A stretch of 64,000 bases of DNA from Trichomonas vaginalis G3 (lineage: Eukaryota; Parabasalia; Trichomonadida; Trichomonadidae), in NCBI RefSeq assembly GCF_026262505.1, contig NC_067205.1, positions 12,214,001 to 12,278,000 of the forward strand. The letters are read 5' to 3'. A program made the position numbers and the translations under genes. The notes beneath the pieces were generated by a model. That model was not told the origin of the DNA. It did no database searches and saw only the letters and a program-made list of their open reading frames with translations. This document shows positions 10,219 through 20,198 of the stretch, piece by piece; within the stretch, counting starts at the first letter, position 1, and every line of letters starts with the position of its first letter.

Positions 10219-10677
10219 TCAGTAAGGAAACGCAGGAGTTTTACGATTTATTTGAGGAGTAGGTTCTGGTTTAAATGTCGGAGTCGGTTTAGGAGTTGAC
10301 TTTTGAACAGGAGTTTGTACTTCCATAGGTTCAGGAGTCATTGAAGGTTTTGCTTGTGAAGGCGTTGGTTTTGGCGAAGGTGTTGGAGTTTGTTTAACTT
10401 CAGCTACTTCAGTATTATTTACAACATTTGCTTTATTTCTTTTCAACATCATAACTGCTCCTGCTGTAGCTAGCAAACCTAGTGGGAGACCATATTTTAT
10501 ATAAGGACTTGACCAAATGCTATTTTTGACAGGAGCTGGTGGAACACCTAACCTTGGTGAGACTGCTCTTTGCCATTGTGCAGCTCGTAAGAAATATTCA
10601 ATAGGTGCTCCATAATCGTTTGGTAAAGTTTGTTTCATAGATGGTGAAGGTTCACGAGAGCTTGATGAAGAACTCAT
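10219..10677 (-). CDS. Small membrane protein with Pro/Thr-rich tail, element A
   Basis: The 152-residue protein has a Ser-rich start (MSSSSSSREPS), a middle with one hydrophobic segment (GLPLGLLATAGAVMML, about residues 63-78) followed by KRNKA, and a low-complexity tail of TPxPxPTP repeats. It sits directly downstream of the major capsid gene. In other Polintons single-span virion proteins occur in this neighbourhood, so a minor virion membrane or entry protein is a fair guess. It looks whole and is nearly identical to the copy in B. Confidence 0.75.
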   Translation of the reverse strand: MSSSSSSREPSPSMKQTLPNDYGAPIEYFLRAAQWQRAVSPRLGVPPAPVKNSIWSSPYIKYGLPLGLLATAGAVMMLKRNKANVVNNTEVAEVKQTPTPSPKPTPSQAKPSMTPEPMEVQTPVQKSTPKPTPTFKPEPTPQINRKTPAFPY

Positions 10678-10707
10678 TTATAAGCTTTAAAAATAAACGT
10701 TCATCCT

Positions 10708-12282
10708 TTATTCCTCACTGTCGTCCGTAGCTAAGTTATAGTCATCTAATCTTATTATGGGGATGCCATTAGCACGCACCTGAATGGCAAAGCAACAATC
10801 CCTCATAAATCCAATAAGTAGCTTTGGTACATTTTCAGTTGCTAGTTCAATAGGTCCTTTAACAGTCAATTTGTATGTTATTGGAGCAGTAGATGTTTGA
10901 CCTTGCTGGAAGCAAAAGTCCACTTCTGTTGGAAAACCACATAAGAAATGTGTGTTGTCATAGCTATCCCATTTATGTTCCACACTACCATCATCCACCA
11001 ATGACCTCATAACATCTTCATTAAATCCTATCATATCATTGTTTGTATTGCAAGCGTTCGCAACCATTTCATAAAATACAGGTCCATATGATTTTTCAGG
11101 TTCTGCAGGCATATTTCCATAAGCTCCCATGGAAAGCTGAAGATATTTAAACTTAGGGTTCTCAAAATTAACATAATAGTTGTCTTTCTTTCTAAATAGT
11201 GCCCAAATACTTTTAACATTAATAGGCGTATAAGCTGCTGTAAATGTTGCACTTGAACTATCTGTATTCTTTGAGAATGAACCGTCCATAGGAATCCAAT
11301 CCATAACTTTAACAGGAAAACATAAAGCCTCGTTTGTATAATGTTCTACAAGTTCTGTATAAATGTTAGGGTCTAAAGAGAATGACTTTGGATGAATGAA
11401 ACATTCATTAAAATCCATCTTTGTTCGAAATAGTTGCTGGGTTACAGTTGTAATAGTAACTGTTCCACTAGCTTCTACTGCCTTCGTTATCATAGTGAAT
11501 GGTTCATTCCATGGAACAAATTTATTTGTCGGTGGATTTGAATCTGAAGCAAATGCAACTTTAAGAGTTGGATTGAAAGCAACGATATCATTTACAGATA
11601 TAGATGTGCATTGTAAGGCGTCGCTACTGAACTTTACTTTAAGCTGAATGTTTCCTGCAAAAGCTGGAATAAATCGAATAGCTTCTAATGGAAGGAATCT
11701 TCTAACAGGAATTCTTAAACGAAGCTTAAAATCAAATGATTTTCCTGCTGTAATTGGACCACTAACAATTTGTCCTGTTCTGCATGTTCCCGAATGACTC
11801 CACACATCTTCATGTCGAGTCTTTGAGAAAACATCTACTTTCTTTATTTGTTCGGTAGTTTGTGAGTTTGAAGTTATATATGCTTCTTCTCTTGCGTTGT
11901 CTTGAGAATATACGATACGACCATTTGCAAGGATTTGATATCCAGCAACTGCATAGAAAGCGTCATCGAAACCAATCCAAAATCCTGGTGGGTTTGTTTT
12001 ATTGGAACCTGAACCAATTTCTTTATCTACAATAAATTGACCTTCCATTTTATACGTAATGAATGTATTGTAAAGGTCCAACATATTTTCACCAGGAGGT
12101 GAGAAATTGAATGTTACCCATGTGTTATCTTTAGCAGTTCCAGGTTGTGATGGAATCTTTGCGTCAGAATATTTTCTATTAGTGTCACCAATTTGAACTG
12201 CATTGTCTATGATATCGAAATATGAGCGAATCTGATGAATATGCTCTGCTGGAGTAAATTCGTTTAGCTGTTCATTCTGCAT
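10708..12282 (-). CDS. Major capsid protein (double-jelly-roll type), element A
   Basis: The 524-residue protein has the size and beta-rich, Pro/Gly/Asn-rich composition of Polinton major capsid proteins, for which double-jelly-roll folds have been proposed in the literature, including trichomonad elements. Visible landmarks are ANGRIVYSQDNAREE, RFLPLEAIRFIPAFAG (a short conserved strand region about residue 205) and a C-terminal acidic tail DDSEE. It would form the icosahedral shell. It is the longest gene of the left structural train and is almost identical to the B copy at 59801-61375. The assignment rests on size, position and composition, not on a motif; it looks whole. Confidence 0.8.
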   Translation of the reverse strand: MQNEQLNEFTPAEHIHQIRSYFDIIDNAVQIGDTNRKYSDAKIPSQPGTAKDNTWVTFNFSPPGENMLDLYNTFITYKMEGQFIVDKEIGSGSNKTNPPGFWIGFDDAFYAVAGYQILANGRIVYSQDNAREEAYITSNSQTTEQIKKVDVFSKTRHEDVWSHSGTCRTGQIVSGPITAGKSFDFKLRLRIPVRRFLPLEAIRFIPAFAGNIQLKVKFSSDALQCTSISVNDIVAFNPTLKVAFASDSNPPTNKFVPWNEPFTMITKAVEASGTVTITTVTQQLFRTKMDFNECFIHPKSFSLDPNIYTELVEHYTNEALCFPVKVMDWIPMDGSFSKNTDSSSATFTAAYTPINVKSIWALFRKKDNYYVNFENPKFKYLQLSMGAYGNMPAEPEKSYGPVFYEMVANACNTNNDMIGFNEDVMRSLVDDGSVEHKWDSYDNTHFLCGFPTEVDFCFQQGQTSTAPITYKLTVKGPIELATENVPKLLIGFMRDCCFAIQVRANGIPIIRLDDYNLATDDSEE

Positions 12283-12309
12283 GTATTTACTTCAGATAAA
12301 AATATCTAT

Positions 12310-12734
12310 TTACTTCATTATTCTCACTCTTCTTCTTGGCATTCGTGGTGGAAGTTGTTTCTTGACATTTTCAATGAACTGTACATTCTCTTTTGTCTCA
12401 ACTTCTTTCACTGGCGGTCAGGGTTCTTTGACTCGGTTTGTTTTTCAATGAAATTCACGAACTTTGCAATAAGCTCTTGGTTCGTTATTGAAAGTACATC
12501 TGGCTTCTTTTCTTCTTGTTCTTTTGGTGGCTCAGTTTGAACAGAAGGTTTTATATGGACTTCACCCTTGCCATGCACCTTAATGTTGTCGCTTTCTGCA
12601 TTCGCTAATGGAACCTTTCTTTTTCTTACGTATATTTTACCATCTTTACTCTGACTTACGTAATAGAAAGGATGTTGTATTCCTCTTGCGTCATTTAATA
12701 TAATAGACTCTCGTTCTGATTTTGACAAGCTCAT
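12310..12734 (-). pseudogene. 144-aa-type small protein, element A (broken)
   Basis: This corresponds to the 144-aa gene of B at 59339-59773. It carries the module PFYYVSQSKDGKIYVRKRK near the N-terminus, shared with the 80-aa protein, and a Pro-rich charged tail. It is broken in this copy (about two breaks). It stands head to head with the 86-aa gene. Confidence 0.7.
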
Positions 12735-12779
12735 TTTACATCGGTTAAAGTTTTAAGTTAGATTTTTATCCACAGTCAA

Positions 12780-13040
12780 ATGACTCAGACAAGCCCTACG
12801 GACAAGACCCAAGGGGTCATAGATGTTGAAGCATTGAAGAAAGAAATTCATGAGCAAATTTTATCCGAACTGAAGGAACAAAAACAAGAACAAAAGCCAG
12901 AGAGACCAAAGAGAAAACTTAGTGAAAAACAACTTGCTGCATTAGCTGCTGGAAGACAAAAGAACCCAAGACTACTGGCGAAAAAAGCTAGAGAAGAAGC
13001 TGAAGCAAAAGCTAAAGAAGCTGAAGCAAAGAAAGAGTAA
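12780..13040 (+). CDS. Small Lys/Glu/Ala-rich protein, 86 aa, element A
   Basis: The 86-residue protein is mostly helical and charged: a helix with EALKKEIHEQILSELKEQ, then basic RPKRKLSEKQLAALAAGRQ, then an Ala/Lys/Glu tail. It looks like a small nucleic-acid-binding or core protein, and the KLSEKQLAALAAGR piece resembles a short basic DNA-binding helix. The downstream 285-aa gene starts 25 bp later, with an AT-rich TTTATTTTTATCC box between them. No family is recognised. Confidence 0.65.
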   Translation: MTQTSPTDKTQGVIDVEALKKEIHEQILSELKEQKQEQKPERPKRKLSEKQLAALAAGRQKNPRLLAKKAREEAEAKAKEAEAKKE

Positions 13041-13064
13041 ATGGTTTATTTTTATCCGAATTAA

Positions 13065-13922
13065 ATGTATAGACAAATACCTTTATCTGTTGCGTTCAGT
13101 AGTGAAAACCCTGACGTCAAAATAAAGGGGAACAGAGTAACGTTTAAGTTTCCAACAGACTGGATTGTGAACATAAATGAAGAGAAGTACATTGGCATAA
13201 CAAATATGTATATAACACGTGCTTTCAGAAAGGTTGACTTTATACTTCAAGTCGAGATAGAAAATGACGAACAGTCTTTAAGCGCCCAAAACATTCACAT
13301 ATACAAATACTTTAAAGACGATACAACATTGTTGCAATGTATGATTTCATTTAATGAGATGTTCGAGAAAAAGTTCAACATTGAAGTACAAACTTTACAG
13401 CCTTTACGTGAGTTTCTTGTACAACTGAAAGAAGAAGGTAGTCGGCCACAACTTATAGACTTTCATTATGAATTTAATGAAAATGAAGATGGAACTCATG
13501 ACTGTCAGTTTGTTATATATTCACCACTCAATGAAGTAGCTAAAAAGAAAGAAAATCCATTACGTATAAGATTTCAAATCTCTGAACCAAGTGATGATTT
13601 CAAAAATGTTTTCAATTATGATGCAATGCTTCCGAGGAAAAATGAATTTTCAAAGATTGTAACACCTGGCATTTGGGATAGAAAGCAAGCTATATTATAT
13701 TCAAACTTAAGTAAGGGAGTTGAAAATGAGTTCATTGGTCATACAAGAACTTCACCACTTCCTAACCCTAAATACTATAAATTAACTGGCTTCAATCGTG
13801 AGTTTTGGATAGACATGTTCTCCACTCATGACCATAACTGCCCAGTGTTCTTACCTCCAGACCATAAGGACTGTCTCTACATTGAAGCACAACTCTTAAA
13901 CTCTACCATCGCAGTATTGTAA
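13065..13922 (+). CDS. Capsid-like protein, 285 aa, element A
   Basis: The 285-residue protein has an N-terminal segment VTFKFPTDWIVNINEEKYIG that matches in pattern the YEYPRHWVEYVGGEKAIEI segment of the 293-aa protein in B and C. Its C-terminus (FWIDMFSTHDHNCPVFLPP then DCLYIEAQLL) also has the strand-turn-strand pattern seen there. I read it as one of several related virion proteins, possibly penton or minor capsid. It looks whole. The alternative is an unrelated beta-rich virion protein. Confidence 0.65.
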   Translation: MYRQIPLSVAFSSENPDVKIKGNRVTFKFPTDWIVNINEEKYIGITNMYITRAFRKVDFILQVEIENDEQSLSAQNIHIYKYFKDDTTLLQCMISFNEMFEKKFNIEVQTLQPLREFLVQLKEEGSRPQLIDFHYEFNENEDGTHDCQFVIYSPLNEVAKKKENPLRIRFQISEPSDDFKNVFNYDAMLPRKNEFSKIVTPGIWDRKQAILYSNLSKGVENEFIGHTRTSPLPNPKYYKLTGFNREFWIDMFSTHDHNCPVFLPPDHKDCLYIEAQLLNSTIAVL

Positions 13923-13930
13923 ATGACCAC

Positions 13931-13960
13931 ATGGGCTTCGCCCTTGCCGCTAGCGGCTTA
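13931..13960. repeat. GC-rich double-hairpin repeat
   Basis: GGGC-ttc-GCCC is followed two bases later by GCCGC-ta-GCGGC. It lies just after the stop of the 285-aa gene. The same double hairpin recurs in many places in these elements. Confidence 0.75.
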
Positions 13961-14003
13961 TTTTTATCACGAATGACCTCATTGCTGACAAAAATAAATG
14001 ACC

Positions 14004-17000
14004 TCAGAACTTCAACTTACGAATAAAGCTTGTTTTAGTCGTTATTGAGAAGTTAAACTTCTCTTCAAAGCATGGACTAGAAGACTTACATAAGTCAAAT
14101 CCAATCTCTTGACCATCATGAAGTGCTTTATATAACTTCATAACACTGAACTCAGAGTCTTTGTCAAATTTTCCTTGCGGAACCATTAAACCTTTATCTT
14201 CATCATAGAAACACTGAACAGAGTCAGGAAACATTTCATTAGCGGTTAAAGCAATAACATCTTGCATCACGCCTTTCATTCTGCAGTGAAATGCAACTTC
14301 ATTTAAATCATTCGTGAGTAAGTCTATGTAAGTCTTCTTTCCACAAAATATTGACTTGTATGCTAAACTTTGTTTTCCAGGTGTGATTTCTGCAAAGTCG
14401 CTATGAAATTGACCAAGGTTTTTACCAATGAGAACTCTTCCATAACGTTTCTCAAACTCTTCAGCTAAACGAGGGATATCTTCATTGTAGAGATGCATAC
14501 TGTCCGTATCGCTATAAAAGATGTCCATTCCTAAGTCCTCAGCAGTACAGAATACTTCACACATTATTCTCTTCGACATTGACAGAATATTAACACCAAG
14601 TGGACAGAAGTTAAAGTGTCTGCAAATGCTTTTCGTTAGCTTGAAAATAGTTTTATCTGAACCATCCAAACCTTCGAACTTCACTATATGGTTGTAGTTT
14701 CTGATGGCATATCTTATAGCATCTTTGTCATCTACTATGGTTATTTTTGACTCAATAGGAGATAGAATAGTTTTGCCATAAATACTGTTCAGAATGAGCT
14801 TTATATTTTCTTGCAATGGATTTCCTTCTTTCTTATACTTTAACCTTAACTCAAACAACTTCTTTACTTCATCTCTTATTCTAATATCTCTGTTTCCATC
14901 GTAATAGTATCCTTGCAACACTTCACATTTGACACCTTGATATTTTATGAGGTCTTGTAATGTTATATGGTCAACATACATTAAACAGCAAGTGTTTGAA
15001 CTTCTGGGAACGTTAAGTTCTGGATTTAGTTCAGGGTCACAAACTATTAAAGGAAAGTGTCTATGTATTCCAATCTCTGTTATCTTAATGAGAACAAAGA
15101 AGCCAGACATAAACTTTTCACCAATGGGTTCCTTTTGGTCGTCATCGAATAAATGTCTCATGAGATACTCTGTGCTTAACATTTCTTTCTTCATAACCTT
15201 TGGAATACCTTCTAAAGTATAAAGTCTTGCTATAGCTGATGGATATAATGAAACAGCGTCGAAGTCAGCAATGAGTTTCTTTTCGCTCTTTTGTTTAATG
15301 TTATCTGACAGCATACATCTTCCACCTTGAATACAGCGTGAAATAAATTCTCTTGGTTTATTTGAGAGGTCATATAAATTTCCATTCGGGAAGTACACTC
15401 TGTTCTCAAACAATTTGTTAGCAATAGAACAAATACTAACGTAGTCATAAACGTTTAAATCAAATTCTTTCAATATGTCATTGCGGAACTTAACAAAACC
15501 TTCTCTTAAAATTCTTACATCTTGTTTGCAATAAAATGTGCTATACTTTTCTAAGTCGAAGTGGTTCTCATCTATTCTGCAACCTTTGATGGAATCTATG
15601 TTTTTCATGAATGTATCTGCATCCCGGATAAACTTACATGCTTCAGAAATGACACCAGTTCTGTTGTCATTTGCTAACAAAGTACTGTTGTAGTAGTTAT
15701 ATGGAAATACTTCTTTCGGTCCTGTTTGTAAGTTAAACATAGCAGGAAATAGTTTAAGCTTCTTATTTATAACACTGTAAGAGTCTTTTATAATAATTGC
15801 CCTTCCTTTATATAAGCCAGTTATTTGCATTGTTCGTGAACCTTTAATGATGGGAGTTCCTTTCACTTCTGTCATGTGTCTTAAGATGAAGTTTATATCA
15901 TAACTGAGGTTATGGAAATATATTAAACTCTTGTCAGGAAGTCGTTCCAAAAATTCTGTTGCACAGTTCTGACCCCAAATGCTTTCACTCACTGAACCAT
16001 CTTCACTGTCATAACAGATGTTAAAAGCTTTATGAAAGCCGTCTGTGCTACACTCAAAGTCAGCAAAGAAAACGTGCTCAGGAATGAACTTGCACTTATT
16101 TTTATTTACTTCTTTTGACTCGGCTTTCTTCTTCAGTTGTACACAATACTTTGGAGCATATGTCAAATCTTTAAATGGTGCAAGGTTCTGTTTATATAAG
16201 TCAGTCGTATATGTGAAAAGTTCTCCATAAGAAATAGGTTCGAAATATTTGCACTCCCACAATGTTTTCATAACATCCCATAACGGTGTTGTTCTATCAT
16301 TACGAACTACATATTTGTTCTCTCTCTTTGTATAAATCTTCATCTGTTTCTCAATGTTCATTCCACCACACTCCTTCAAGATTTCTCTGTAATTTCTGAT
16401 GAAGTATGTTGTCATTGGTAACCTTTCATTTAGCATGTAGTGGTCTTCAACAAGAAGTAAGTCAATAGTTCGAGCAGTTTCACATTCTTTTGGTATGTAG
16501 TGAATTATTCTGTTATCTTTGGAGTTGTCGAAATAACCAATGGTAACATTAAATGCTATACCTGTTGCATCAGAAATTTCTTGTACTTTACTTTGAGGAA
16601 AGTCTCTAACACGAATGACTTCTCTCATGTGGTCAATAGTCTCTCCATCTACTCCAGCCTGAATGCAAGCATAAACGAAACAATTGTCTTCTGTCATAAG
16701 TGCTGCAGTTCTTTTGTTCAATTCATTGAAGATTTGGTAGCGCTCAAGATTTATAGGTAATGTGCAAAGATACTTCCAGAACTGACCGCTTCTCTTCTTA
16801 TAAAACTTCTTTTCACCATTATCTTTCCAAAAGCTTTCTATAAGTGCTGGGTTTCCTGTTTGCTTAAGAGCTTCCAAAATGGCTTTCTGGTCATTTGTCA
16901 GTGTGCTTTCATCTCTATATGGTCTCTTTTTTGGTTTGCCTTTCTTTACATCTGACATCGTTAAGCCTTCATATTCTGTTAAATCATACATCTTTATTTC

Positions 17001-17783
17001 GGTAAGATTCTTTATGTTTGTCAAGAAGAAGTCATAGTGCATTTCAACAATACCTGCAGCATTTGCTTCTATCTCTGATATAAAGTTCTCCTTCAAGAGC
17101 TGATGTAGTAATGTTCCAATATTATTGAGGTTTAACGTAGAACATTCATACTTTCCACCAAGTTTATAACATACCATCCATCTTTGTTGGGAGTTTATTT
17201 TAATCTTCTCTAAGAGTCTCATGAAAACCTTACCGAAATGTTTGTGTAAGTAGTCTCTGTTTGGTTCATCTAAAGCTTCGATGTTAAAGTCAATGAGTCT
17301 ATTGCCTGACTTCACATTTCTCTTCCTATTCTCTTCATCTTTCTTTAACCATCTCTCACCTTCTTTTGGTTTGTCGTCAATGGAACGAATGACATCGTTA
17401 GCTTTGCGAACTTGTTCTATAGCGCTCTTAAACATCTCTCTTCTCTGTTGTTTCAGTGTGTCGTCTCTTCTTCTTGTTTCACCAATGTTTGCATTTGTTA
17501 TGTCAAACATTTCTCTTCTTACTTCATAAGGTACTGAACGTCTATGATATAAGTCAATAGCAACGTCATTTAAAGGAAATGCTCTTGCATGGACTTCGTC
17601 CTCGCCGCGTTGCGGCTTTATGAACTCATGAATTCTATCATAACTTATAGCACCATTGTAGTCATTGAGGATGTCAGCGAGTGCTTTTTTGTTTGTTGCG
17701 TAATGCTTTGCAACATCTATGTTAGCTTCTGTTAGAAGTTGTTTTATTTCCGAGTGTTCTAACTTAGACAACTTCCGATACAT
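14004..17783 (-). CDS. Protein-primed family B DNA polymerase (pPolB), element A
   Basis: The 1259-residue polymerase would replicate the linear element from protein-primed ends. The 3'-5' exonuclease motifs are visible at about residues 571 (FFADFECS), 624 (YFHNLSYDINF) and 751 (YCKQDVRIL). The polymerase motifs follow at about 840 (DFDAVSLYPSAI), 996 (LILNSIYGK) and 1089 (YSDTDSMH). A long N-terminal region contains NCFVYACIQAG at about 367 and LLLVEDHYMLNERLP at about 450, as in the N-terminal extensions of other large mobile-element polymerases. A GC-rich double hairpin is read in frame near residue 60. It looks whole in this copy. It diverges from the 157-aa gene across about 90 bp. Confidence 0.95.
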   Translation of the reverse strand: MYRKLSKLEHSEIKQLLTEANIDVAKHYATNKKALADILNDYNGAISYDRIHEFIKPQRGEDEVHARAFPLNDVAIDLYHRRSVPYEVRREMFDITNANIGETRRRDDTLKQQRREMFKSAIEQVRKANDVIRSIDDKPKEGERWLKKDEENRKRNVKSGNRLIDFNIEALDEPNRDYLHKHFGKVFMRLLEKIKINSQQRWMVCYKLGGKYECSTLNLNNIGTLLHQLLKENFISEIEANAAGIVEMHYDFFLTNIKNLTEIKMYDLTEYEGLTMSDVKKGKPKKRPYRDESTLTNDQKAILEALKQTGNPALIESFWKDNGEKKFYKKRSGQFWKYLCTLPINLERYQIFNELNKRTAALMTEDNCFVYACIQAGVDGETIDHMREVIRVRDFPQSKVQEISDATGIAFNVTIGYFDNSKDNRIIHYIPKECETARTIDLLLVEDHYMLNERLPMTTYFIRNYREILKECGGMNIEKQMKIYTKRENKYVVRNDRTTPLWDVMKTLWECKYFEPISYGELFTYTTDLYKQNLAPFKDLTYAPKYCVQLKKKAESKEVNKNKCKFIPEHVFFADFECSTDGFHKAFNICYDSEDGSVSESIWGQNCATEFLERLPDKSLIYFHNLSYDINFILRHMTEVKGTPIIKGSRTMQITGLYKGRAIIIKDSYSVINKKLKLFPAMFNLQTGPKEVFPYNYYNSTLLANDNRTGVISEACKFIRDADTFMKNIDSIKGCRIDENHFDLEKYSTFYCKQDVRILREGFVKFRNDILKEFDLNVYDYVSICSIANKLFENRVYFPNGNLYDLSNKPREFISRCIQGGRCMLSDNIKQKSEKKLIADFDAVSLYPSAIARLYTLEGIPKVMKKEMLSTEYLMRHLFDDDQKEPIGEKFMSGFFVLIKITEIGIHRHFPLIVCDPELNPELNVPRSSNTCCLMYVDHITLQDLIKYQGVKCEVLQGYYYDGNRDIRIRDEVKKLFELRLKYKKEGNPLQENIKLILNSIYGKTILSPIESKITIVDDKDAIRYAIRNYNHIVKFEGLDGSDKTIFKLTKSICRHFNFCPLGVNILSMSKRIMCEVFCTAEDLGMDIFYSDTDSMHLYNEDIPRLAEEFEKRYGRVLIGKNLGQFHSDFAEITPGKQSLAYKSIFCGKKTYIDLLTNDLNEVAFHCRMKGVMQDVIALTANEMFPDSVQCFYDEDKGLMVPQGKFDKDSEFSVMKLYKALHDGQEIGFDLCKSSSPCFEEKFNFSITTKTSFIRKLKF
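17589..17618. repeat. GC-rich double-hairpin repeat inside the polymerase gene
   Basis: GGAC-ttc-GTCC and GCCGC-gtt-GCGGC lie back to back within the polymerase coding sequence and stay in frame, giving the peptide PQRGEDEVHA on the coding strand. Confidence 0.75.
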
Positions 17784-17872
17784 CTTTAGTAGGAAATAAA
17801 AAATTTTCTTAGAAAAAAATTAGCTTAGATTTTTTAAGGTTAGTTTTAAAATATTTCAAACTTTTTATTTTA

Positions 17873-18346
17873 ATGAAACACATGCAAGATTGCAAGTTCT
17901 TTTCATACAATGCTCTCGCTACTGTCATCAAGAATGAGTTCAATAATGCTTCAAATGTTAATGTTATCTTTAACAAGAAGTTTGTGAAAGAATCTAAGTT
18001 TGGTCAGTATGTCAGACCATTAGCTATCGTCATTGACCGCAAACGTTATACTTCACAAGAGTTAGCAGTAGTTTTGAAACAAAAGAGTTTCTTCGTGAAT
18101 GTCAAAGATACACACTATACTATCATAAAGAACTCTAACATTGACTTCTTCAGTATTGCTTTAAATCTTTCCAAACAGAAAGAATATAAGAAGGGTGAAA
18201 CATCTGTGAAATATTATCCTTCATCTCTGAAGACAATAACGAACAAAGATGTTATACAGAAATTCTTACCAAAGGTTGAAGAAGCTTCTATTGACATTGA
18301 CGAAGAAAGTGAAATGGTTGAAGAAATAGACCCTGAAGCTATTTAA
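17873..18346 (+). CDS. Unrecognised 157-aa protein, element A
   Basis: The 157-residue protein (MKHMQDCKFFSYNALA...) has a mixed alpha/beta look, a basic centre (VIDRKRYTSQELAVVLKQK) and an acidic C-terminal tail (EESEMVEEIDPEA). It is divergently paired with the polymerase in both A and B, sharing a short AT-rich promoter region, so a role in replication, such as a single-strand-binding or terminal-protein helper, is possible but unproven. Confidence 0.65.
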   Translation: MKHMQDCKFFSYNALATVIKNEFNNASNVNVIFNKKFVKESKFGQYVRPLAIVIDRKRYTSQELAVVLKQKSFFVNVKDTHYTIIKNSNIDFFSIALNLSKQKEYKKGETSVKYYPSSLKTITNKDVIQKFLPKVEEASIDIDEESEMVEEIDPEAI

Positions 18347-18469
18347 GCAAAAATATATTTTTGAAGAACTGAAGGTGTCACCACGTCACCATGTGTCACC
18401 AGGTTATTTAACTTCTTTTAAAAATGATGACAACATGACATTTTGACAACAGTCCAGGAAATAAATTTT

Positions 18470-18710
18470 ATCGTTAATGTTTACGTTAATGTTTTTCATT
18501 AAATTTTGACAAAGTGCAAATCTTCACTTCGTCAAAAAGTTAATGTTTTTCATTAAATTTTGACAAAGTGCAAATCTTCACTTCGTCAAAATTTAATGTT
18601 TTTCATTGAAATCGGTAAGTTTTCATTAAATTTTGACAAAGTGCAAATCTTCACTTCGTCAAAAAGTTAATGTTTTTCATTGAAATCGGTAAGTTTTCAT
18701 TCTTCCTCTT
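18470..18710. repeat. Hairpin array (GACAAAGTG/CACTTCGTC), element A
   Basis: Three imperfect tandem units each contain a stem TTTTGACAAAGTG / CACTTCGTCAAAA with the loop CAAATCTT, separated by TTAATGTTTTTCATT-type spacers. No gene is seen in 18347-18696 apart from this. The same array stands beside the 157-aa gene in B. Confidence 0.8.
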
Positions 18711-19616
18711 TGAAGTTATCGAAATATTCTGTTATTTTTTCCTTCAGTAATGGTAAGTCTTCTTTGAATGTAAGTATTGTGCAACCTTTGATGTCATAGT
18801 GTGTTTGAGGAAGAGTATTTTTGACAATTTCCTTTATTTGCTCATTCGGTGTCATTGAAATCGGTAAGTTTTCACGATAGAACCAGTTTCTGTCAGATTT
18901 GTAAATCTTAGCAAGGTCATAAAAGCTTTTGTTGTTTTTTTACTGTGGAAGGACATCCATTACCTTCAGAAGTTACCATAGCATATAATTTTGAAACAAA
19001 CTCAATAGATTTTAAAGTCGTCTCTGCAAAGAAGTCAGGATTTACATTTAATGAAGCAGATGTATATTCGAATGAAAACTTCAAAGCTATTGCATGGTTA
19101 GATAATGACGATTGCTTTAAGAAAATCTTTAAATTCAGTGACTCAACGATGTCAATAGATGACCTTCGTGGAATGTTACCATCGACGTTTACAGTAGAAG
19201 GTTCAGCAGGATTGCTTACAAGATTGTCAATTGGTGGCATTTGGTCTCGTGAGAACATTGTTATAAAATCCAGTATAAGTGAATTTGCTGAAGAATCTAT
19301 ATTATGTCTTTCAAACTATATGTATTCGCCGCCAAAGCATTATAGTATAACAAACTTTGTCAGTAAGTTTAACATAAGACTTGTCGAACCTTCTTCAATG
19401 AAAGATGTTGTGCTACCTAAAGATGGAAAGGATGGACTCATTATTGAGATGATTTTAATAGCATATTAAATGAGCTTGTTCTTGAAGGTCATTCATAATG
19501 AAATAACTGTTGTAGAAGATGTTAGCAATTGTTCAGACATTTTGAAGCGAATAGATGATATAAGAAATAAGTTAGATAGACCGCAAAGCGGTGAGGGCGA
19601 AGCCCGTGAGAACGCT
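18697..19616. pseudogene. Gene remnants in the middle of element A
   Basis: This stretch holds, in order, a piece of the second KilA-N regulator (minus strand), a piece of the 293-aa capsid-like gene (plus strand) and the first part of the 74-aa gene (plus strand) up to the insertion of B. All are incomplete. Compared with B, the ATPase-fibre-integrase block is absent here, so A is a reduced element. Confidence 0.75.
19581..19608. repeat. GC-rich double-hairpin repeat
   Basis: CCGC-aaa-GCGG, TGA, then GGGC-gaa-GCCC, read in frame inside the 74-aa gene of element A just before the point where B inserted. It is equivalent to the copies at 20876 and 45951. Confidence 0.7.
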
Positions 19617-19622
19617 TATGTT
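19617..19622. repeat. Target site duplication of element B, left copy
   Basis: TATGTT here is repeated at 62789-62794, directly outside the ends of B. Six bp is the usual target duplication length of Mavericks. Confidence 0.8.
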
Positions 19623-19800
19623 CGTTAGTATGGCTAAGTCGTGTACTGAGGCACTGCGCGCCTCCGTACACCACTTAACCTTAAATATTTACAAAACCGT
19701 TAACGTATATTTTACAACACAAACGACAACACTAACTTAACCTTAAATATTTACAAACCGCCAACCACTAACGACTTCATTAATGTAAAAATAAACGTTC

Positions 19801-20121
19801 TCACTTACAAAAGTATTGCAACTCCTCCCATTGCTGTGCTTCACATAACAGCTCATAATCTTCTGACTCACTTTCTTCTTCATATAGGTCAAAGTCACTG
19901 TCAAAATAAATGTTAGTAAGTTTTGACAAAGCTAATGAAACACGTTTACCGTTTGTATCGTATGCTTGTATAAACTTTCCATTCTTCATTCCTTCATAAA
20001 CGCTCAAACTAACTTTACCCTTTCTCCCTCGTATCTGATAGAATGTATTTTCACGAGGAACGAAGAACAAATTCTTGAACTCATGACCGTTGTAGTTTGT
20101 TATCTCAATAGTTTTCGTCAT
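19801..20121 (-). CDS. Terminal small protein, 106 aa, element B left copy
   Basis: This is the 106-residue form of the terminal-repeat protein (core QIRGRKGKVSLSVYEGMKNG, tail EEESESEDYELLCEAQQW). It is practically identical to the copy in the right repeat of B, as expected for genes kept alike by the inverted repeats. Confidence 0.8.
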   Translation of the reverse strand: MTKTIEITNYNGHEFKNLFFVPRENTFYQIRGRKGKVSLSVYEGMKNGKFIQAYDTNGKRVSLALSKLTNIYFDSDFDLYEEESESEDYELLCEAQQWEELQYFCK

Positions 20122-20198
20122 TTATATAAAAATAAACTTAAAAAATAATGATATCACCACCCTCACACGTATGAAAACATAGCGCAAAAATAAATTTA

